Shown: piece after piece, positions 24,473 through 39,292 of the stretch | How the letters are laid out: each line of letters starts with the position of its first letter | How positions within the stretch are numbered: position 1 is the stretch's first letter | From: Pseudalkalibacillus hwajinpoensis | Lineage (GTDB): Bacteria > Bacillota > Bacilli > Bacillales > Guptibacillaceae | Assembly: GCF_015234585.1 (NCBI RefSeq) | Contig: NZ_JADFCM010000007.1 | Location: forward strand, 1 to 64,000 | Direction: 5' to 3' | DNA: 64,000 nt | The notes under the pieces: model-generated | Databases searched by the model: none | Seen by the model: the letters and a program-made list of their open reading frames with translations, nothing else | What the model was told of the DNA's origin: nothing | Translations under genes and position numbers: made by a program

Positions 24473-24612
24473 TGTTGTTTGATAAATTAATACTTTCTGT
24501 ACCGTAGACAGCAGGGGTGTTCTTGCACTTAATATCCTGCCGAGGTGTGAAGTGATTCGATACGTATGTAATCGTAAAGCCTTCATGTCTTCGGATGTGA
24601 AGGCTTTTTATA
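24473..24612 (+). promoter_or_regulatory. L10 leader (autogenous attenuator of rplJL)
   Basis: The leader holds GACAGCAGGGG...ATCCTGC and GAGGTGTGAAGTGATTCG segments of the L10-leader family described upstream of rplJ in Firmicutes. It ends in an intrinsic terminator. The L10(L12)4 complex is thought to bind the first domain and favour termination. I recognised it by position, layout and terminator, not by covariance search. Confidence 0.82.
24576..24611 (+). terminator. Terminator within the L10 leader
   Basis: AAAGCCTTCATGTC-TTCG-GATGTGAAGGCTTT, a UUCG-capped hairpin followed by T and A. It lies 53 bases before rplJ, so it must be conditional. Confidence 0.9.
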
Positions 24613-24663
24613 TGACCTCATATTCCAGGGCGGTATAGATACATTTCTTTAGGAGGTGGAACT

Positions 24664-25164
24664 ATGAGCAGTATAGTTGAACAGAAGAAGCAACTAGTTA
24701 CGGAAATTGCAGACAAACTACGTGATAGCCAATCAACAATTTTTGTTGATTATCGCGGACTTGATGTTTCTGAAGTAACTGAGCTTCGTAAGCAATTGCG
24801 TGATGCAAACGTTGAGTTCCGTGTTTACAAGAACACAATGACTCGTCGCGCGGCAGAAGAGCTTGAACTTACTGATTTGAATGAACACCTTGTCGGACCT
24901 ACGGCAATCGCGTTCAGCAATGAAGATGTTGTTGCTCCTGCTAAAATTTTGAACAACTTCGCTAAGAATCACGAAGCTCTTGAAATCAAGACTGGCGTAA
25001 TCGAAGGCGGCGTTGTATCAGTAGAAAAGATCAAAGAACTTGCGGACCTACCAAACCGCGATGGACTACTTTCTATGTTGCTATCTGTGCTTCAAGCACC
25101 TATGCGCAATATGGCACTTGCTACAAAAGCTGTGGCTGATCAAAAGGAAGAACAAGGCGCGTAA
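24664..25164 (+). CDS. rplJ: 50S ribosomal protein L10
   Basis: 166 residues. L10 anchors the L7/L12 dimers to the ribosome at the base of the stalk. N-terminal rRNA-binding globular domain ([20 protein letters not shown]) and a C-terminal helix ([20 protein letters not shown]) that carries the L12 N-termini. ATG 24664 after AGGAGGTGG. With L12 it probably binds the leader upstream to attenuate its own transcription. Confidence 0.97.
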   Translation: MSSIVEQKKQLVTEIADKLRDSQSTIFVDYRGLDVSEVTELRKQLRDANVEFRVYKNTMTRRAAEELELTDLNEHLVGPTAIAFSNEDVVAPAKILNNFAKNHEALEIKTGVIEGGVVSVEKIKELADLPNRDGLLSMLLSVLQAPMRNMALATKAVADQKEEQGA

Positions 25165-25218
25165 ATACACGGCCTATCAATTGGTATAAATAAAACAAAA
25201 ATTAAGGAGGATTTACTC

Positions 25219-25581
25219 ATGGGTAACGAGCAAATCATTGAAGCAATCAAAGAAATGACAGTTCTTGAGCTTAACGACCTAGTTAAAGCAATCGAAGAAG
25301 AATTTGGTGTAACTGCAGCAGCTCCAGTAGCAGCAGCAGGTGGCGCAGCAGAAGGTGCTGCTGAAGAGCAATCTGAATTTGACGTAGTTCTTGAAAGTGC
25401 TGGAAGCAGCAAAATCAAGGTCATCAAAGTTGTTCGCGAAATCACTGGTCTTGGCTTGAAAGAAGCTAAAGAACTAGTTGATGGCGCACCAAGCCCGATT
25501 AAAGAAGGCATTGCTAAAGAAGAAGCTGAAGAGCTTAAAGGCAAGCTTGAAGAAGTTGGCGCAGTAGTAGAAGTTAAGTAG
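25219..25581 (+). CDS. rplL: 50S ribosomal protein L7/L12
   Basis: 120 residues. The N-terminal dimerisation part is about 1-35. An alanine-rich hinge follows ([18 protein letters not shown]). The C-terminal factor-binding domain contains [20 protein letters not shown]. It recruits elongation factors and stimulates their GTPase activity. AAGGAGG precedes ATG 25219; the 54-base gap after rplJ suggests separate strong initiation, as L12 is needed in four or more copies. Confidence 0.97.
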   Translation: MGNEQIIEAIKEMTVLELNDLVKAIEEEFGVTAAAPVAAAGGAAEGAAEEQSEFDVVLESAGSSKIKVIKVVREITGLGLKEAKELVDGAPSPIKEGIAKEEAEELKGKLEEVGAVVEVK

Positions 25582-25590
25582 TCGTTTGAA

Positions 25591-25623
25591 ACAAAAGCTC
25601 GCTTTTAAAAGCGAGCTTTTTGT
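25591..25623 (+). terminator. Terminator after rplL
   Basis: Perfect palindrome ACAAAAGCTCGCTTTT / AAAAGCGAGCTTTTTGT. The stem carries A and T tracts on both sides. Confidence 0.9.
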
Positions 25624-25698
25624 TATTTGACGCTAATATTTTTTGGTTTGGTTATAGGGGTTAGGTTTATAGAAATGACGTTGAAAAGAGGGAAAGCA

Positions 25699-26298
25699 AT
25701 GGGTGAACATTATTATACGAAGAATCCGGGTGTGAAAAGCAGTCCGAACAAAATTGATGCGGATTTACGGGGAAGTAAATTTCAATTCACGACTGATTCT
25801 GGTGTTTTTTCAAAGAAGGAAATCGATTTTGGGAGTAAACTTCTAATCGAATCATTTGAAGAACCTGAACTTGAAGGGGATATTGTTGATGTTGGATGTG
25901 GCTATGGCCCGATCGGCATTTCACTCGCTTCTGAATTTTCAAATCGTTATTTTTATATGCTAGACATAAATGAACGCGCAACAGAGCTTGCGATGAGCAA
26001 TGCCATTAAGAATCGCGTTCATAATTTGAGCGTTATGGCAAGTGATCAGTTGAATGCCGTAAAAGATAAAACGTTCGCGTCTGTCCTTACGAACCCTCCT
26101 ATACGTGCAGGTAAACAAGTTGTTCATGGAATTCTTGAAGAGGCCTATGACATCTTAAAAAAAGGTGGGACGCTTTGGGTAGTAATCCAAAAGAAGCAAG
26201 GGGCTCCATCTGCAATAACCAGACTCGAAGAAATGTTTGAGCATGTTGAAACCGTCGTGAAAAAGAAAGGATACTATATTCTTAAAGCAGTCAAGTAA
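25699..26298 (+). CDS. Class I SAM-dependent methyltransferase (RsmC-like, YbxB)
   Basis: 199 residues. A Rossmann methyltransferase with the SAM motif IVDVGCGYGPIGISLAS, the acid MLDINERA, and the catalytic NPPIRAGK typical of N2-guanine methylases such as RsmC. It corresponds to YbxB between rplL and rpoB in B. subtilis. It probably methylates a guanosine in 16S rRNA; the exact target is not shown. ATG 25699 follows GAGGGAAA; an in-frame TTG at 25627 would add an unmatched hydrophobic tail. Confidence 0.88.
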   Translation: MGEHYYTKNPGVKSSPNKIDADLRGSKFQFTTDSGVFSKKEIDFGSKLLIESFEEPELEGDIVDVGCGYGPIGISLASEFSNRYFYMLDINERATELAMSNAIKNRVHNLSVMASDQLNAVKDKTFASVLTNPPIRAGKQVVHGILEEAYDILKKGGTLWVVIQKKQGAPSAITRLEEMFEHVETVVKKKGYYILKAVK

Positions 26299-26314
26299 AA
26301 TATGAAAATATCCT

Positions 26315-26343
26315 TTGACTTCATGGATGGCCTATGCTAATAT
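26315..26343 (+). promoter_or_regulatory. Promoter of rpoB-rpoC
   Basis: TTGACT (26315-26320), 17-base spacer ending in TGC, then TAATAT (26338-26343): an extended -10. A TATAAT three bases further on overlaps it. Confidence 0.8.
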
Positions 26344-26349
26344 AATATA

Positions 26350-26480
26350 ATGCCAATGATGGATTTTCCAGGCCTTTTTCACATTCGTGTGCAAAGAGGT
26401 ATAAAATGCCGTCGTCTGGAAAAACTAATATAATCGCTTATAGTTAAGGGGAATTTTTATCAATGCCCTTTTTCTTTTTT
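26350..26480 (+). other. Structured rpoB leader
   Basis: The ~210-base leader can fold a long-range stem TTTTCCAG (26364-26371) with CTGGAAAA (26416-26423). That stem encloses CACA-TTCG-TGTG. A weaker AAGGG/CCCTT hairpin (26446-26470) follows, with a 12-base T-rich tract TTTCTTTTTTTG. The last resembles a weak terminator. Possible attenuation is an inference. Confidence 0.5.
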
Positions 26481-26560
26481 TGTCCAACGATAGATTCTTT
26501 TTAAAACAGAATATCATTGGGCTAAGAAAATAAATACGCTGGATTTGAGGGGTGAATCAT

Positions 26561-29500
26561 TTGACAGGCCAACTAGTTCAGTATGGACGCCACCGCCAAA
26601 GAAGAAGCTACGCGCGAATCAAAGAAGTGTTGGATTTGCCAAATCTAATTGAGATTCAAACGGCTTCTTATCAATGGTTTCTTGATGAGGGTTTACGAGA
26701 AATGTTCCAGGATATTTCTCCAATCGAAGATTTCACTGGTAATCTTGTGCTGGAATTTATTGATTACAGCCTCGGTGAACCTAAGTATCCCGTGGAAGAA
26801 ACCAAAGAGCGAGATGTGACCTATTCTGCGCCTTTACGTGTGAAAGTACGCTTGATCAATAAAGAAACAGGCGAAGTAAAGGAACAGGAAGTGTTCATGG
26901 GTGACTTCCCATTAATGACTGAAACAGGTACGTTTATTATTAATGGGGCAGAACGCGTAATCGTATCTCAGCTCGTGCGTTCTCCAAGTGTCTACTATAG
27001 TGAAAAGATCGATAAGAACGGCAAAAAAGGATATACAGCTACTGTCATTCCAAACCGAGGAGCATGGCTGGAATTTGAAACTGATGCCAAAGATATTGTC
27101 TATGTACGAATTGATCGTACTAGAAAGCTACCAATTACGGTGCTGCTCAGAGCGTTAGGGTTTGGGTCTGATCAAGAAATCATAGATCTCCTAGGTGAAG
27201 ATGAGTATCTTCGCAATACCCTGGAAAAAGACAACACGGACGGCACGGAAAAAGCGCTTCTAGAAATCTACGAACGCTTACGTCCTGGCGAGCCTCCGAC
27301 TGTCGATAACGCCAAAAGCTTACTTGATTCTCGCTTTTTTGATCCAAAGCGTTATGATCTTGCGAACGTAGGACGTTACAAGATTAACAAGAAGCTTCAT
27401 ATTAAAAACCGTCTATTCAATCAACGTCTTGCGGAAACGCTTGTTGATCCTGAAACAGGCGAAGTGATTGCAGAAGAAGGCGCGATCCTTGATCGTCGTC
27501 TACTTGACAGAATCCTTCCTGCTCTAGAGACTAACGTTGGATTTAAAGACGTTGAGCCTCACGGTGGAGTAATTGAAGATGAGTCTATCGGTCTGCAATC
27601 CATTAAGGTGTACGCACCTGATGATCCAGAAGGGGAAAGAGTCATTAATGTAATTGGTAATGGTGGAGTTGAAACAGGCGTGAAGAATATCACACCTGGC
27701 GACATCATTTCTTCTATTAACTATTTCTTTAACCTTCTACATCAAGTAGGTAACACAGATGACATTGATCACCTTGGTAACCGTCGTCTTCGTTCTGTAG
27801 GTGAACTACTTCAGAACCAATTCCGTATCGGTTTATCTCGTATGGAACGTGTCGTTCGTGAACGTATGTCTATTCAGGATACGAACGTTATTACGCCTCA
27901 GGCGCTTATCAACATTCGTCCTGTTATCGCTTCTATTAAAGAATTCTTTGGTAGCTCTCAGTTGTCCCAGTTTATGGATCAGACAAACCCGCTAGCTGAG
28001 TTAACTCACAAGCGTCGTTTATCTGCTCTAGGACCTGGTGGTTTAACACGTGAGCGTGCTGGCTTTGAAGTTCGTGACGTACATTACTCCCACTATGGCA
28101 GAATGTGTCCGATCGAAACGCCAGAGGGACCAAACATCGGACTTATTAACTCATTGTCTTCTTATGCGAGAGTTAATAAATTTGGCTTCATTGAAACGCC
28201 ATACCGCAGAGTAGATCCTGAAACAGGCAAAGTGACGGAGTTTATTGACTACCTAACTGCTGATGAACAGGATAATTACGTTGTGGCACAGGCAAATGCA
28301 AAGCTACACGATGATGGTTCATTCCAAGATGAAGATATTGTTGCTCGTTTCCGTAGCGAAAACATTATCATCGCTCGTGAAAAAATTGATTACATGGACG
28401 TATCACCGAAACAGGTAGTTTCGGCCGCAACGGCTTGTATTCCGTTCCTTGAGAACGATGACTCCAACCGTGCGCTTATGGGTGCGAACATGCAGCGTCA
28501 AGCTGTACCTTTGATGGTTCCTGAAGCACCAATTGTCGGAACAGGTATGGAGCATGTTAACGGAAAAGATTCCGGTGCTGCTGTTATTTGTAAGCATGAC
28601 GGTCTTGTCGAGTTTGCATCTGCTGCAGAAATTCATGTTCGTCGTATCTCCGTCATTGATGGACAGGAAGTAAAAGGCGATCTTGATCGTTACAAATTGC
28701 TTAAATTCATTCGTTCCAACCAGGGAACGTGCTATAACCAAAAGCCTATTGTTGTTGAAGGCGATCGCGTTGTAAAAGGAGAAATCCTTGGCGACGGACC
28801 TTCAATGGAAAAAGGTGAAATGGCCCTTGGGCGTAACGTCCTAGTCGGATTTATGACATGGGAAGGTTACAACTATGAGGATGCTATTATTATGAGCGAA
28901 CGTCTTGTAAAAGATGACGTTTATACCTCAATTCACATCGAAGAGTACGAATCAGAAGCTCGCGATACAAAGTTAGGACCTGAAGAAATTACTCGTGACA
29001 TTCCGAACGTTGGGGAAGACGCATTGCGTAACCTTGATGAACGCGGAATTATTCGCATGGGTGCTGAAGTGAAAGACGGAGATATCCTCGTTGGTAAAGT
29101 TACTCCTAAAGGTGTAACAGAGCTAACTGCTGAAGAACGTCTACTTCATGCAATCTTTGGAGAAAAAGCTCGTGAAGTTCGTGATACTTCTCTACGTGTA
29201 CCACACGGCGGAGATGGTATTGTACTTGATGTGAAGATCTTTAACCGTGAAGACGGCGATGAGCTTCCTCCGGGAGTAAATCAACTTGTTCGTGTTTATA
29301 TTGTGCAGAAGCGTAAGATTCATGAAGGAGATAAAATGGCGGGACGTCATGGTAACAAAGGTGTAATCTCTAGGATTCTTCCTGAAGAAGATATGCCATA
29401 CTTGCCAGATGGAACTCCGATCGATATCATGTTGAACCCTCTAGGTGTTCCTTCTCGTATGAACATTGGACAGGTACTAGAGTTGCATATCGGTATGGCT

Positions 29501-30103
29501 GCACGTGCACTTGGAATTCACGTAGCAACACCGGTATTTGATGGAGCTCGTGAAGAAGACGTATGGGAAACACTAGAAGAAGCAGGAATGCCACGTGATG
29601 GTAAAACTGTTCTTTACGATGGTCGCACAGGCGAACCATTTGACAACCGCATTTCTGTCGGTGTCATGTATATGATCAAACTTGCTCACATGGTCGATGA
29701 CAAGCTTCACGCACGTTCTACTGGACCATATTCACTTGTTACGCAGCAACCGCTTGGTGGTAAAGCACAATTCGGTGGACAGCGTTTCGGTGAGATGGAA
29801 GTATGGGCACTCGAAGCATATGGTGCTGCATATACCCTTCAAGAGATTTTGACTGTGAAGTCGGATGATGTTGTTGGACGTGTTAAGACTTACGAAGCAA
29901 TCGTAAAAGGCGAAAATGTTCCTGAGCCTGGTATTCCAGAATCGTTTAAAGTTCTAATCAAAGAATTGCAGTCGCTTGGTATGGATGTCAAAATGCTAGC
30001 AAGTGATGAGCAAGAAATTGAAATGAAAGAGTTAGACGATGAAGAAGACCAATCCAGTGAGAAATTAAACTTGAATGTTGGGTCAAATCAGGCGAGTGAG
30101 TAA
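26561..30103 (+). CDS. rpoB: DNA-directed RNA polymerase subunit beta
   Basis: 1,180 residues. Beta subunit of RNA polymerase, forming one jaw of the cleft and most of the catalytic surroundings. The rifampicin pocket (about 464-493, SQLSQFMDQ...[12 protein letters not shown]) has wild-type residues. [13 protein letters not shown] near 925 and the C-terminal [20 protein letters not shown] clamp motif are intact. The start is TTG 26561 after GAGGGGTG; the in-frame GTG at 26552 lies within that site. B. subtilis RpoB also opens MTGQLVQYG. Confidence 0.98.
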   Translation: MTGQLVQYGRHRQRRSYARIKEVLDLPNLIEIQTASYQWFLDEGLREMFQDISPIEDFTGNLVLEFIDYSLGEPKYPVEETKERDVTYSAPLRVKVRLINKETGEVKEQEVFMGDFPLMTETGTFIINGAERVIVSQLVRSPSVYYSEKIDKNGKKGYTATVIPNRGAWLEFETDAKDIVYVRIDRTRKLPITVLLRALGFGSDQEIIDLLGEDEYLRNTLEKDNTDGTEKALLEIYERLRPGEPPTVDNAKSLLDSRFFDPKRYDLANVGRYKINKKLHIKNRLFNQRLAETLVDPETGEVIAEEGAILDRRLLDRILPALETNVGFKDVEPHGGVIEDESIGLQSIKVYAPDDPEGERVINVIGNGGVETGVKNITPGDIISSINYFFNLLHQVGNTDDIDHLGNRRLRSVGELLQNQFRIGLSRMERVVRERMSIQDTNVITPQALINIRPVIASIKEFFGSSQLSQFMDQTNPLAELTHKRRLSALGPGGLTRERAGFEVRDVHYSHYGRMCPIETPEGPNIGLINSLSSYARVNKFGFIETPYRRVDPETGKVTEFIDYLTADEQDNYVVAQANAKLHDDGSFQDEDIVARFRSENIIIAREKIDYMDVSPKQVVSAATACIPFLENDDSNRALMGANMQRQAVPLMVPEAPIVGTGMEHVNGKDSGAAVICKHDGLVEFASAAEIHVRRISVIDGQEVKGDLDRYKLLKFIRSNQGTCYNQKPIVVEGDRVVKGEILGDGPSMEKGEMALGRNVLVGFMTWEGYNYEDAIIMSERLVKDDVYTSIHIEEYESEARDTKLGPEEITRDIPNVGEDALRNLDERGIIRMGAEVKDGDILVGKVTPKGVTELTAEERLLHAIFGEKAREVRDTSLRVPHGGDGIVLDVKIFNREDGDELPPGVNQLVRVYIVQKRKIHEGDKMAGRHGNKGVISRILPEEDMPYLPDGTPIDIMLNPLGVPSRMNIGQVLELHIGMAARALGIHVATPVFDGAREEDVWETLEEAGMPRDGKTVLYDGRTGEPFDNRISVGVMYMIKLAHMVDDKLHARSTGPYSLVTQQPLGGKAQFGGQRFGEMEVWALEAYGAAYTLQEILTVKSDDVVGRVKTYEAIVKGENVPEPGIPESFKVLIKELQSLGMDVKMLASDEQEIEMKELDDEEDQSSEKLNLNVGSNQASE

Positions 30104-30138
30104 GGGTTAAACCTGAATTCTAAAGGGAGGTAGGCCCC

Positions 30139-33100
30139 TTGATAGATGTCAATAAATTTGAGTATATGAAAATCGGTCTGGCGTCACCGGCTAAAATCCG
30201 CTCTTGGTCAAGAGGAGAAGTTAAGAAGCCAGAAACCATTAACTACCGTACCTTGAAGCCAGAGAAAGATGGTCTTTTCTGTGAGCGAATCTTTGGACCC
30301 ACAAAAGACTGGGAATGTCATTGTGGGAAATACAAACGTATCCGTTATAAAGGAGTCGTTTGTGATCGCTGCGGTGTTGAAGTAACACGTGCAAAAGTCC
30401 GTCGTGAGAGAATGGGGCACATCGAGCTTGCTGCTCCTGTCTCTCACATCTGGTACTTTAAAGGCATTCCAAGTCGTATGGGACTTGTTCTCGACATGTC
30501 TCCGCGTGCACTAGAAGAAGTTATTTATTTTGCTTCTTATGTTGTCACTGAAGCTGGAGACACACCGCTTGAGAAGAAACAACTTCTTTCTGAAAAAGAA
30601 TACCGTGCATACCGTGAAAAGTATGGCAAAACATTCTCTGCAGAAATGGGTGCGGAAGCAATCCGCAGACTACTTTTTGATATCGACCTTGATAAAGAAG
30701 TAGATATCCTTAAAGAAGAGCTTAAAACTGCACAAGGTCAACGCAGAACTCGTGCGATTAAACGTCTTGAAGTACTTGAGGCATTTCGTGGTTCAGGAAA
30801 TAACCCGTCATGGATGATCTTAGATGTTCTTCCGGTTATTCCTCCAGAGCTTCGTCCTATGGTACAGCTTGACGGCGGACGATTTGCGACATCGGATTTA
30901 AACGATCTGTATCGTCGCGTAATTAACCGCAATAATCGTTTGAAACGTTTGTTAGATCTTGGTGCTCCTAGCATTATCGTGCAGAACGAGAAGCGTATGC
31001 TTCAAGAAGCTGTCGATGCCCTTATTGATAACGGCCGTCGTGGTCGTCCAGTAACAGGTCCTGGTAACCGTCCTTTAAAATCCCTTTCTCACATGCTGAA
31101 AGGGAAGCAAGGTCGTTTCCGTCAGAATCTACTAGGTAAGCGTGTTGACTATTCAGGTCGTTCCGTTATCGTTGTAGGTCCTCACTTGAAGATGTATCAA
31201 TGTGGACTTCCAAAAGAAATGGCGCTTGAATTGTTCAAACCTTTCGTAATGAAGGAGCTTGTATCAAAAGGCCTTGCGCACAACATTAAGAGTGCGAAAC
31301 GTAAAGTAGAAAAAGTTCACCCTGAAGTTTGGGACGTTTTGGAAAACGTAATTAAAGAACATCCAGTTCTTCTAAACCGTGCACCAACGCTTCACAGACT
31401 TGGAATTCAGGCGTTTGAACCAATTCTAGTTGAAGGGCGCGCAATTCGTCTTCACCCACTCGTATGTACAGCTTACAATGCTGACTTCGATGGTGACCAA
31501 ATGGCCGTCCACGTACCGTTATCTGCTGAAGCGCAAGCTGAAGCACGTATCTTAATGCTTGCAGCACAGAACATTCTTAACCCGAAAGATGGTAAACCAG
31601 TTGTTACACCGTCACAGGATATGGTTCTAGGTAACTACTACCTTACTATGGAACGTGAAGGAGCAATCGGTGAGGGTTCTGTTTACAAAGATACAAATGA
31701 AGCATTAATTGCATACCAGAATGGATTTGCACATCTTCATTCTCGAGTAGCAATCCCTGCTGCATCATTAAATAAATCTGCCTTTACTGAAGAGCAGAAC
31801 AAGCAATTGCTTGTGACAACGGTTGGTAAGTTGATTTTTAACGAAATTCTTCCGGAGTCATTCCCATATATTAATGAACCGACGACAAATAACCTTGAAA
31901 TCGCCACACCGGAAAAATACTTCCTTCCTCACGGAGTGAATGTGAAAGAAGAAATTGCTCAGCGCGAATTGATTTCACCATTTAAGAAAGGTATTCTTGG
32001 TAAGATCATCGCCGAAGTGTTTAAGCGATTCAAAGTGACTGAAACGTCTCGTATGCTTGACCGCATGAAAGATCTTGGTTTCAAATTCTCAACTAAAGCT
32101 GGTATTACCGTTGGTGTAGCTGACGTAGTGGTACTTGCTGAGAAACAAGAAATTGTTCATGAGGCTGAAGAGAAAGTCGAAAAAGTTCTTAAGCAATTCC
32201 GTCGTGGTCTTATTACCGACGACGAACGTTATGATCGTGTTATTGCGATTTGGAGTAGTGCGAAAGATCGTATCCAGGAAAAACTAATGAATCGACTCGA
32301 AAAAGACAACCCAATCTTTATGATGAGTGATTCAGGTGCCCGTGGTAACGCATCTAACTTTACTCAGCTCGCAGGTATGCGTGGATTGATGGCAAACCCA
32401 TCTGGACAGATCATTGAACTTCCAATCAAATCCAGCTTCCGCGAAGGTCTAACAGTACTTGAGTACTTTATTTCAACACACGGTGCACGTAAAGGTCTTG
32501 CCGATACGGCCCTTAAAACAGCTGACTCAGGTTACCTTACTCGTCGTCTTGTTGACGTGGCACAGGATGTTATTGTTCGTGAAGACGATTGTGGTACGGA
32601 TCGCGGCCTTGAAGTTAGTGCGATTAAGAATGGAAATGAATTAATCGAAGGATTGTTTGACCGTCTTGTTGGCCGTGTTGCCTTTAAGAAAGTTAGACAT
32701 CCTGAGACGAACGAAGTTCTTGTTGAGAAAAACAACCTAATTACAGAAGACATCGCTACTGAAATTGTAGAAGCTGGTATTGAGAACGTCTATATCCGCT
32801 CTGCCTTTACTTGTAGCACTAGTCACGGCGTTTGTAAGAAGTGTTATGGACGTAACCTTGCAACAGGTACTCGTGTAGAAGTTGGTGAAGCAGTTGGAAT
32901 CATCGCTGCTCAATCAATCGGTGAACCAGGTACACAGTTGACAATGCGTACATTCCACACAGGTGGTGTTGCCGGAGACGATATTACTCAGGGTCTTCCT
33001 CGTATCCAGGAGCTATTTGAAGCACGTAACCCTAAAGGTCAGGCTGTTGTTTCTGAACTTGATGGTAAAGTGATTGATTTGGCTGAGGTGAAAGAGAAGA

Positions 33101-33759
33101 AAGAGATTGTCGTTCAAGGTGAAACTGAAACAAGAAACTACCCTGTACCATACGGCGCTCGTTTGAAAATAGTTGTAGGAGATGAAGTGAAGGCTGGTCA
33201 ACCTCTAACTGAAGGTTCGATTGACCCTAAACAACTTCTAACTATTAGTGGTATTGACGGCGTTCAAGAATACCTACTTGCAGAAGTGCAAAAGGTTTAC
33301 CGTATGCAGGGTGTTGAAATTGGCGATAAGCACGTTGAAGTTATGGTTCGTCAGATGATGCGTAAAATTCGTGTTATTGATGCGGGCGATACTGAAGTGT
33401 TGCCAGGATCCCTTATCGATATTCACCAGTTTAAAGGTGTTAACCGTAAAGTTCTTAAACAAGGCGGCTTACCTGCAACTGGACGTCCGGTTCTTCTTGG
33501 TATTACTAAAGCATCTCTTGAAACTGAATCATTCTTATCAGCAGCATCCTTCCAGGAAACAACTCGTGTCCTAACCGATGCAGCTATCAAAGGTAAGCGT
33601 GATGAGCTACTTGGTCTTAAGGAAAATGTTATTATCGGTAAACTTGTTCCGGCAGGTACTGGTATGCAACGTTACCGTAGAATCAACGTAGCAGGTGAAG
33701 CACAAGAGGCTGAAGAGCTTTTAGAACAAGAAGAAAGTGCGTTAGTTAGTCAAGAATAA
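30139..33759 (+). CDS. rpoC: DNA-directed RNA polymerase subunit beta'
   Basis: 1,206 residues. It carries the catalytic Mg-binding NADFDGDQ (about 447-454). The N-terminal zinc ribbon CHCGKYKR...CDRCG is near 60-78. A second zinc site includes [13 protein letters not shown]. The bridge helix and trigger loop region ([19 protein letters not shown]) is intact. TTG start at 30139, with AAAGGGAGGT ahead; B. subtilis RpoC aligns from the same point. Coupled to rpoB by a 35-base gap. Confidence 0.98.
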   Translation: MIDVNKFEYMKIGLASPAKIRSWSRGEVKKPETINYRTLKPEKDGLFCERIFGPTKDWECHCGKYKRIRYKGVVCDRCGVEVTRAKVRRERMGHIELAAPVSHIWYFKGIPSRMGLVLDMSPRALEEVIYFASYVVTEAGDTPLEKKQLLSEKEYRAYREKYGKTFSAEMGAEAIRRLLFDIDLDKEVDILKEELKTAQGQRRTRAIKRLEVLEAFRGSGNNPSWMILDVLPVIPPELRPMVQLDGGRFATSDLNDLYRRVINRNNRLKRLLDLGAPSIIVQNEKRMLQEAVDALIDNGRRGRPVTGPGNRPLKSLSHMLKGKQGRFRQNLLGKRVDYSGRSVIVVGPHLKMYQCGLPKEMALELFKPFVMKELVSKGLAHNIKSAKRKVEKVHPEVWDVLENVIKEHPVLLNRAPTLHRLGIQAFEPILVEGRAIRLHPLVCTAYNADFDGDQMAVHVPLSAEAQAEARILMLAAQNILNPKDGKPVVTPSQDMVLGNYYLTMEREGAIGEGSVYKDTNEALIAYQNGFAHLHSRVAIPAASLNKSAFTEEQNKQLLVTTVGKLIFNEILPESFPYINEPTTNNLEIATPEKYFLPHGVNVKEEIAQRELISPFKKGILGKIIAEVFKRFKVTETSRMLDRMKDLGFKFSTKAGITVGVADVVVLAEKQEIVHEAEEKVEKVLKQFRRGLITDDERYDRVIAIWSSAKDRIQEKLMNRLEKDNPIFMMSDSGARGNASNFTQLAGMRGLMANPSGQIIELPIKSSFREGLTVLEYFISTHGARKGLADTALKTADSGYLTRRLVDVAQDVIVREDDCGTDRGLEVSAIKNGNELIEGLFDRLVGRVAFKKVRHPETNEVLVEKNNLITEDIATEIVEAGIENVYIRSAFTCSTSHGVCKKCYGRNLATGTRVEVGEAVGIIAAQSIGEPGTQLTMRTFHTGGVAGDDITQGLPRIQELFEARNPKGQAVVSELDGKVIDLAEVKEKKEIVVQGETETRNYPVPYGARLKIVVGDEVKAGQPLTEGSIDPKQLLTISGIDGVQEYLLAEVQKVYRMQGVEIGDKHVEVMVRQMMRKIRVIDAGDTEVLPGSLIDIHQFKGVNRKVLKQGGLPATGRPVLLGITKASLETESFLSAASFQETTRVLTDAAIKGKRDELLGLKENVIIGKLVPAGTGMQRYRRINVAGEAQEAEELLEQEESALVSQE

Positions 33760-33771
33760 ACAGGGGAAGTG

Positions 33772-33800
33772 TTGACATCGGAAGTACAGGGTGATATTAT
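33772..33800 (+). promoter_or_regulatory. Promoter of the str operon
   Basis: Perfect TTGACA (33772-33777), 17-base spacer with TGA extension, TATTAT (33795-33800). An 8-bp inverted repeat, ATCGGAAG (33777-33784) and CTTCCGAT (33811-33818), is centred on the -10. Confidence 0.9.
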
Positions 33801-33845
33801 ATCCAAGGTGCTTCCGATAATCCTGTTACTTTGGAGGATATGTTC

Positions 33846-34094
33846 TTGTCTTATGAAAAAGTATCACAGGCAGATGAATTAATTATCGGAACGAAACAAA
33901 CTCTAAAGGCCCTCCAGATTGGAGAAGCGAAGGAAGTTTTCATCGCTGACGACGCTGATCGCAGGGTAACTTCTAAAGTTGTTGCACTCGCCGAAGAGAA
34001 AAGCATACCAGTTTACCGAGTGGATTCTATGAAGAAGCTAGGTAAGGCATGTGGAATCGAAGTAGGCGCAGCAACAGTTACGATAAAAGCATAA
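33846..34094 (+). CDS. rulGB: L7Ae-family kink-turn RNA-binding protein (YbxF)
   Basis: 82 residues. A small L7Ae/L30e-fold protein that binds kink-turn RNAs. The family segment [16 protein letters not shown] near the C-terminus is present. In B. subtilis YbxF binds k-turns and may associate with ribosomes, but its cellular role is unsettled. TTG 33846 lies eight bases after GGAGG (33833-33837); in-frame TTG 33831 and ATG 33840 are inside or too close to that site. First gene of the str operon. Confidence 0.92.
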   Translation: MSYEKVSQADELIIGTKQTLKALQIGEAKEVFIADDADRRVTSKVVALAEEKSIPVYRVDSMKKLGKACGIEVGAATVTIKA

Positions 34095-34096
34095 CC

Positions 34097-34134
34097 GTTT
34101 TTACCAGGCTAGGCTTGACCTGCCAGGTAAAAAC
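34097..34134 (+). other. Hairpin between rulGB and rpsL
   Basis: GTTTTTACC pairs perfectly with GGTAAAAAC around a 20-base loop that can pair further (AGG with CCT). It is followed by TTTCCTTTT. It could be a weak internal terminator that lowers rpsL-tuf read-through, or a regulatory site for a ribosomal protein. Confidence 0.45.
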
Positions 34135-34155
34135 TTTCCTTTTATCTATACATGA

Positions 34156-34629
<474 letters not shown>

Positions 34630-34668
34630 TAGCTATTAATTAACTAAAACATGAAAGGGGGTTAACCC

Positions 34669-35139
34669 ATGCCACGTAAAGGTCCAGTAGAACGTCGTGA
34701 CGTATTACCAGATCCAATTTACAAATCCAAGCTAGTTACTCGCCTGATCAACCGCCTTATGGTAGACGGTCAGAAAGGTAAAGCTCAACAGGTGCTATAC
34801 AAAGCATTTGATCTTATTCAGGAACGCACAAACACAGAGGCTATGGAAGTATTTGACCAAGCGATGAAGAACGTTATGCCAGTACTTGAAGTACGCGCTC
34901 GTCGTGTTGGTGGTGCAAACTACCAGGTTCCAGTTGAAGTACGTCCAGATCGTCGTACAACTCTAGGTCTTCGCTATCTTGTGAACTATTCCCGTCTTCG
35001 CGGTGAAAAGACAATGGTAGAAAGACTTGCTAACGAAATTATGGATGCTGCTAACAACACAGGTGCTTCTGTTAAGAAGCGTGAAGAACAGCACAAAATG
35101 GCTGAAGCTAACAAAGCATTTGCTCACTACCGTTGGTAA
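34669..35139 (+). CDS. rpsG: 30S ribosomal protein S7
   Basis: 156 residues. Primary assembly protein for the 30S head, contacting the 3' major domain of 16S rRNA and the exit-site tRNA. It opens [16 protein letters not shown] and carries the conserved [16 protein letters not shown] hairpin. ATG 34669 after AAAGGGGGTTAACCC. In enterobacteria S7 represses the str operon; no matching site is evident before this gene. Confidence 0.97.
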   Translation: MPRKGPVERRDVLPDPIYKSKLVTRLINRLMVDGQKGKAQQVLYKAFDLIQERTNTEAMEVFDQAMKNVMPVLEVRARRVGGANYQVPVEVRPDRRTTLGLRYLVNYSRLRGEKTMVERLANEIMDAANNTGASVKKREEQHKMAEANKAFAHYRW

Positions 35140-35185
35140 TCAGCACACAACCCAAATCCCTTTATAAAAGGAAGGAGAAATACTA

Positions 35186-37264
<2,079 letters not shown>

Positions 37265-37293
37265 TTGTAGCAAACCAACTTTTGTTGTAATCT

Positions 37294-37330
37294 AAGATAG
37301 GCGAGATTGATTCACTCATACGCCTATCTT
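37294..37330 (+). other. Hairpin before tuf
   Basis: AAGATAGGCG pairs perfectly with CGCCTATCTT (10 bp, 17-base loop) in the 106-base fusA-tuf gap. No T run follows, so it is not a normal terminator. It may be a processing or stability element. Confidence 0.55.
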
Positions 37331-37370
37331 GGCATAGATAATTTCTTGGTAATCAAAGGAGGAAACACTA

Positions 37371-38561
<1,191 letters not shown>

Positions 38562-38576
38562 TCTCATTGATTAAAC

Positions 38577-38608
38577 AAAACACCCGGATTTTTCCGGGTG
38601 TTTTTTAT
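38577..38608 (+). terminator. Terminator after tuf
   Basis: AAACACCCGGA-TTTT-TCCGGGTGTTT followed by TTT. Confidence 0.94.
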
Positions 38609-38701
38609 TTTGAATCTATGTTAGATTAGACAAATGGGTTCGATCAGGACCATTTGAAATTACAACCGATTCATTGAATAGTCTGAAATTGCTTTTAGAC
38701 C

Positions 38702-38730
38702 TTGCATTTTTCGGCGCAGGCCGTTATACT
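38702..38730 (+). promoter_or_regulatory. First promoter of the S10 operon
   Basis: TTGCAT, 17 bases, TATACT (38725-38730). Confidence 0.75.
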
Positions 38731-38774
38731 ATCAAGAGTGTGCGATCGACATACTTTTCTAATTGAGCTTAACC

Positions 38775-38803
38775 TTGCATATAGGCGCTTAATTTAGTAT
38801 AAT
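38775..38803 (+). promoter_or_regulatory. Second promoter of the S10 operon
   Basis: TTGCAT, 17 bases, perfect TATAAT (38798-38803), 73 bases downstream of the first. Both use the same -35. Confidence 0.82.
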
Positions 38804-38820
38804 AAGAATGTTGGTCATAA

Positions 38821-39246
<426 letters not shown>

Positions 39247-39292
39247 TATAACGCTAAATAAATCATTTAAAAACAATTAGGAGGTGTGACGA

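Noticed and set aside
25140..25544. 134-codon antisense frame over rplL
   Set aside because: A by-product of alanine-rich codon use in L12; no start signals.
25627..25698. Longer methyltransferase from TTG 25627
   Set aside because: The hydrophobic extra residues have no counterpart in YbxB, and the better site GAGGGAAA precedes ATG 25699.
27961..28060. Rifampicin or streptomycin resistance changes in rpoB or rpsL
   Set aside because: The rifampicin pocket and the S12 accuracy loops read as wild type.
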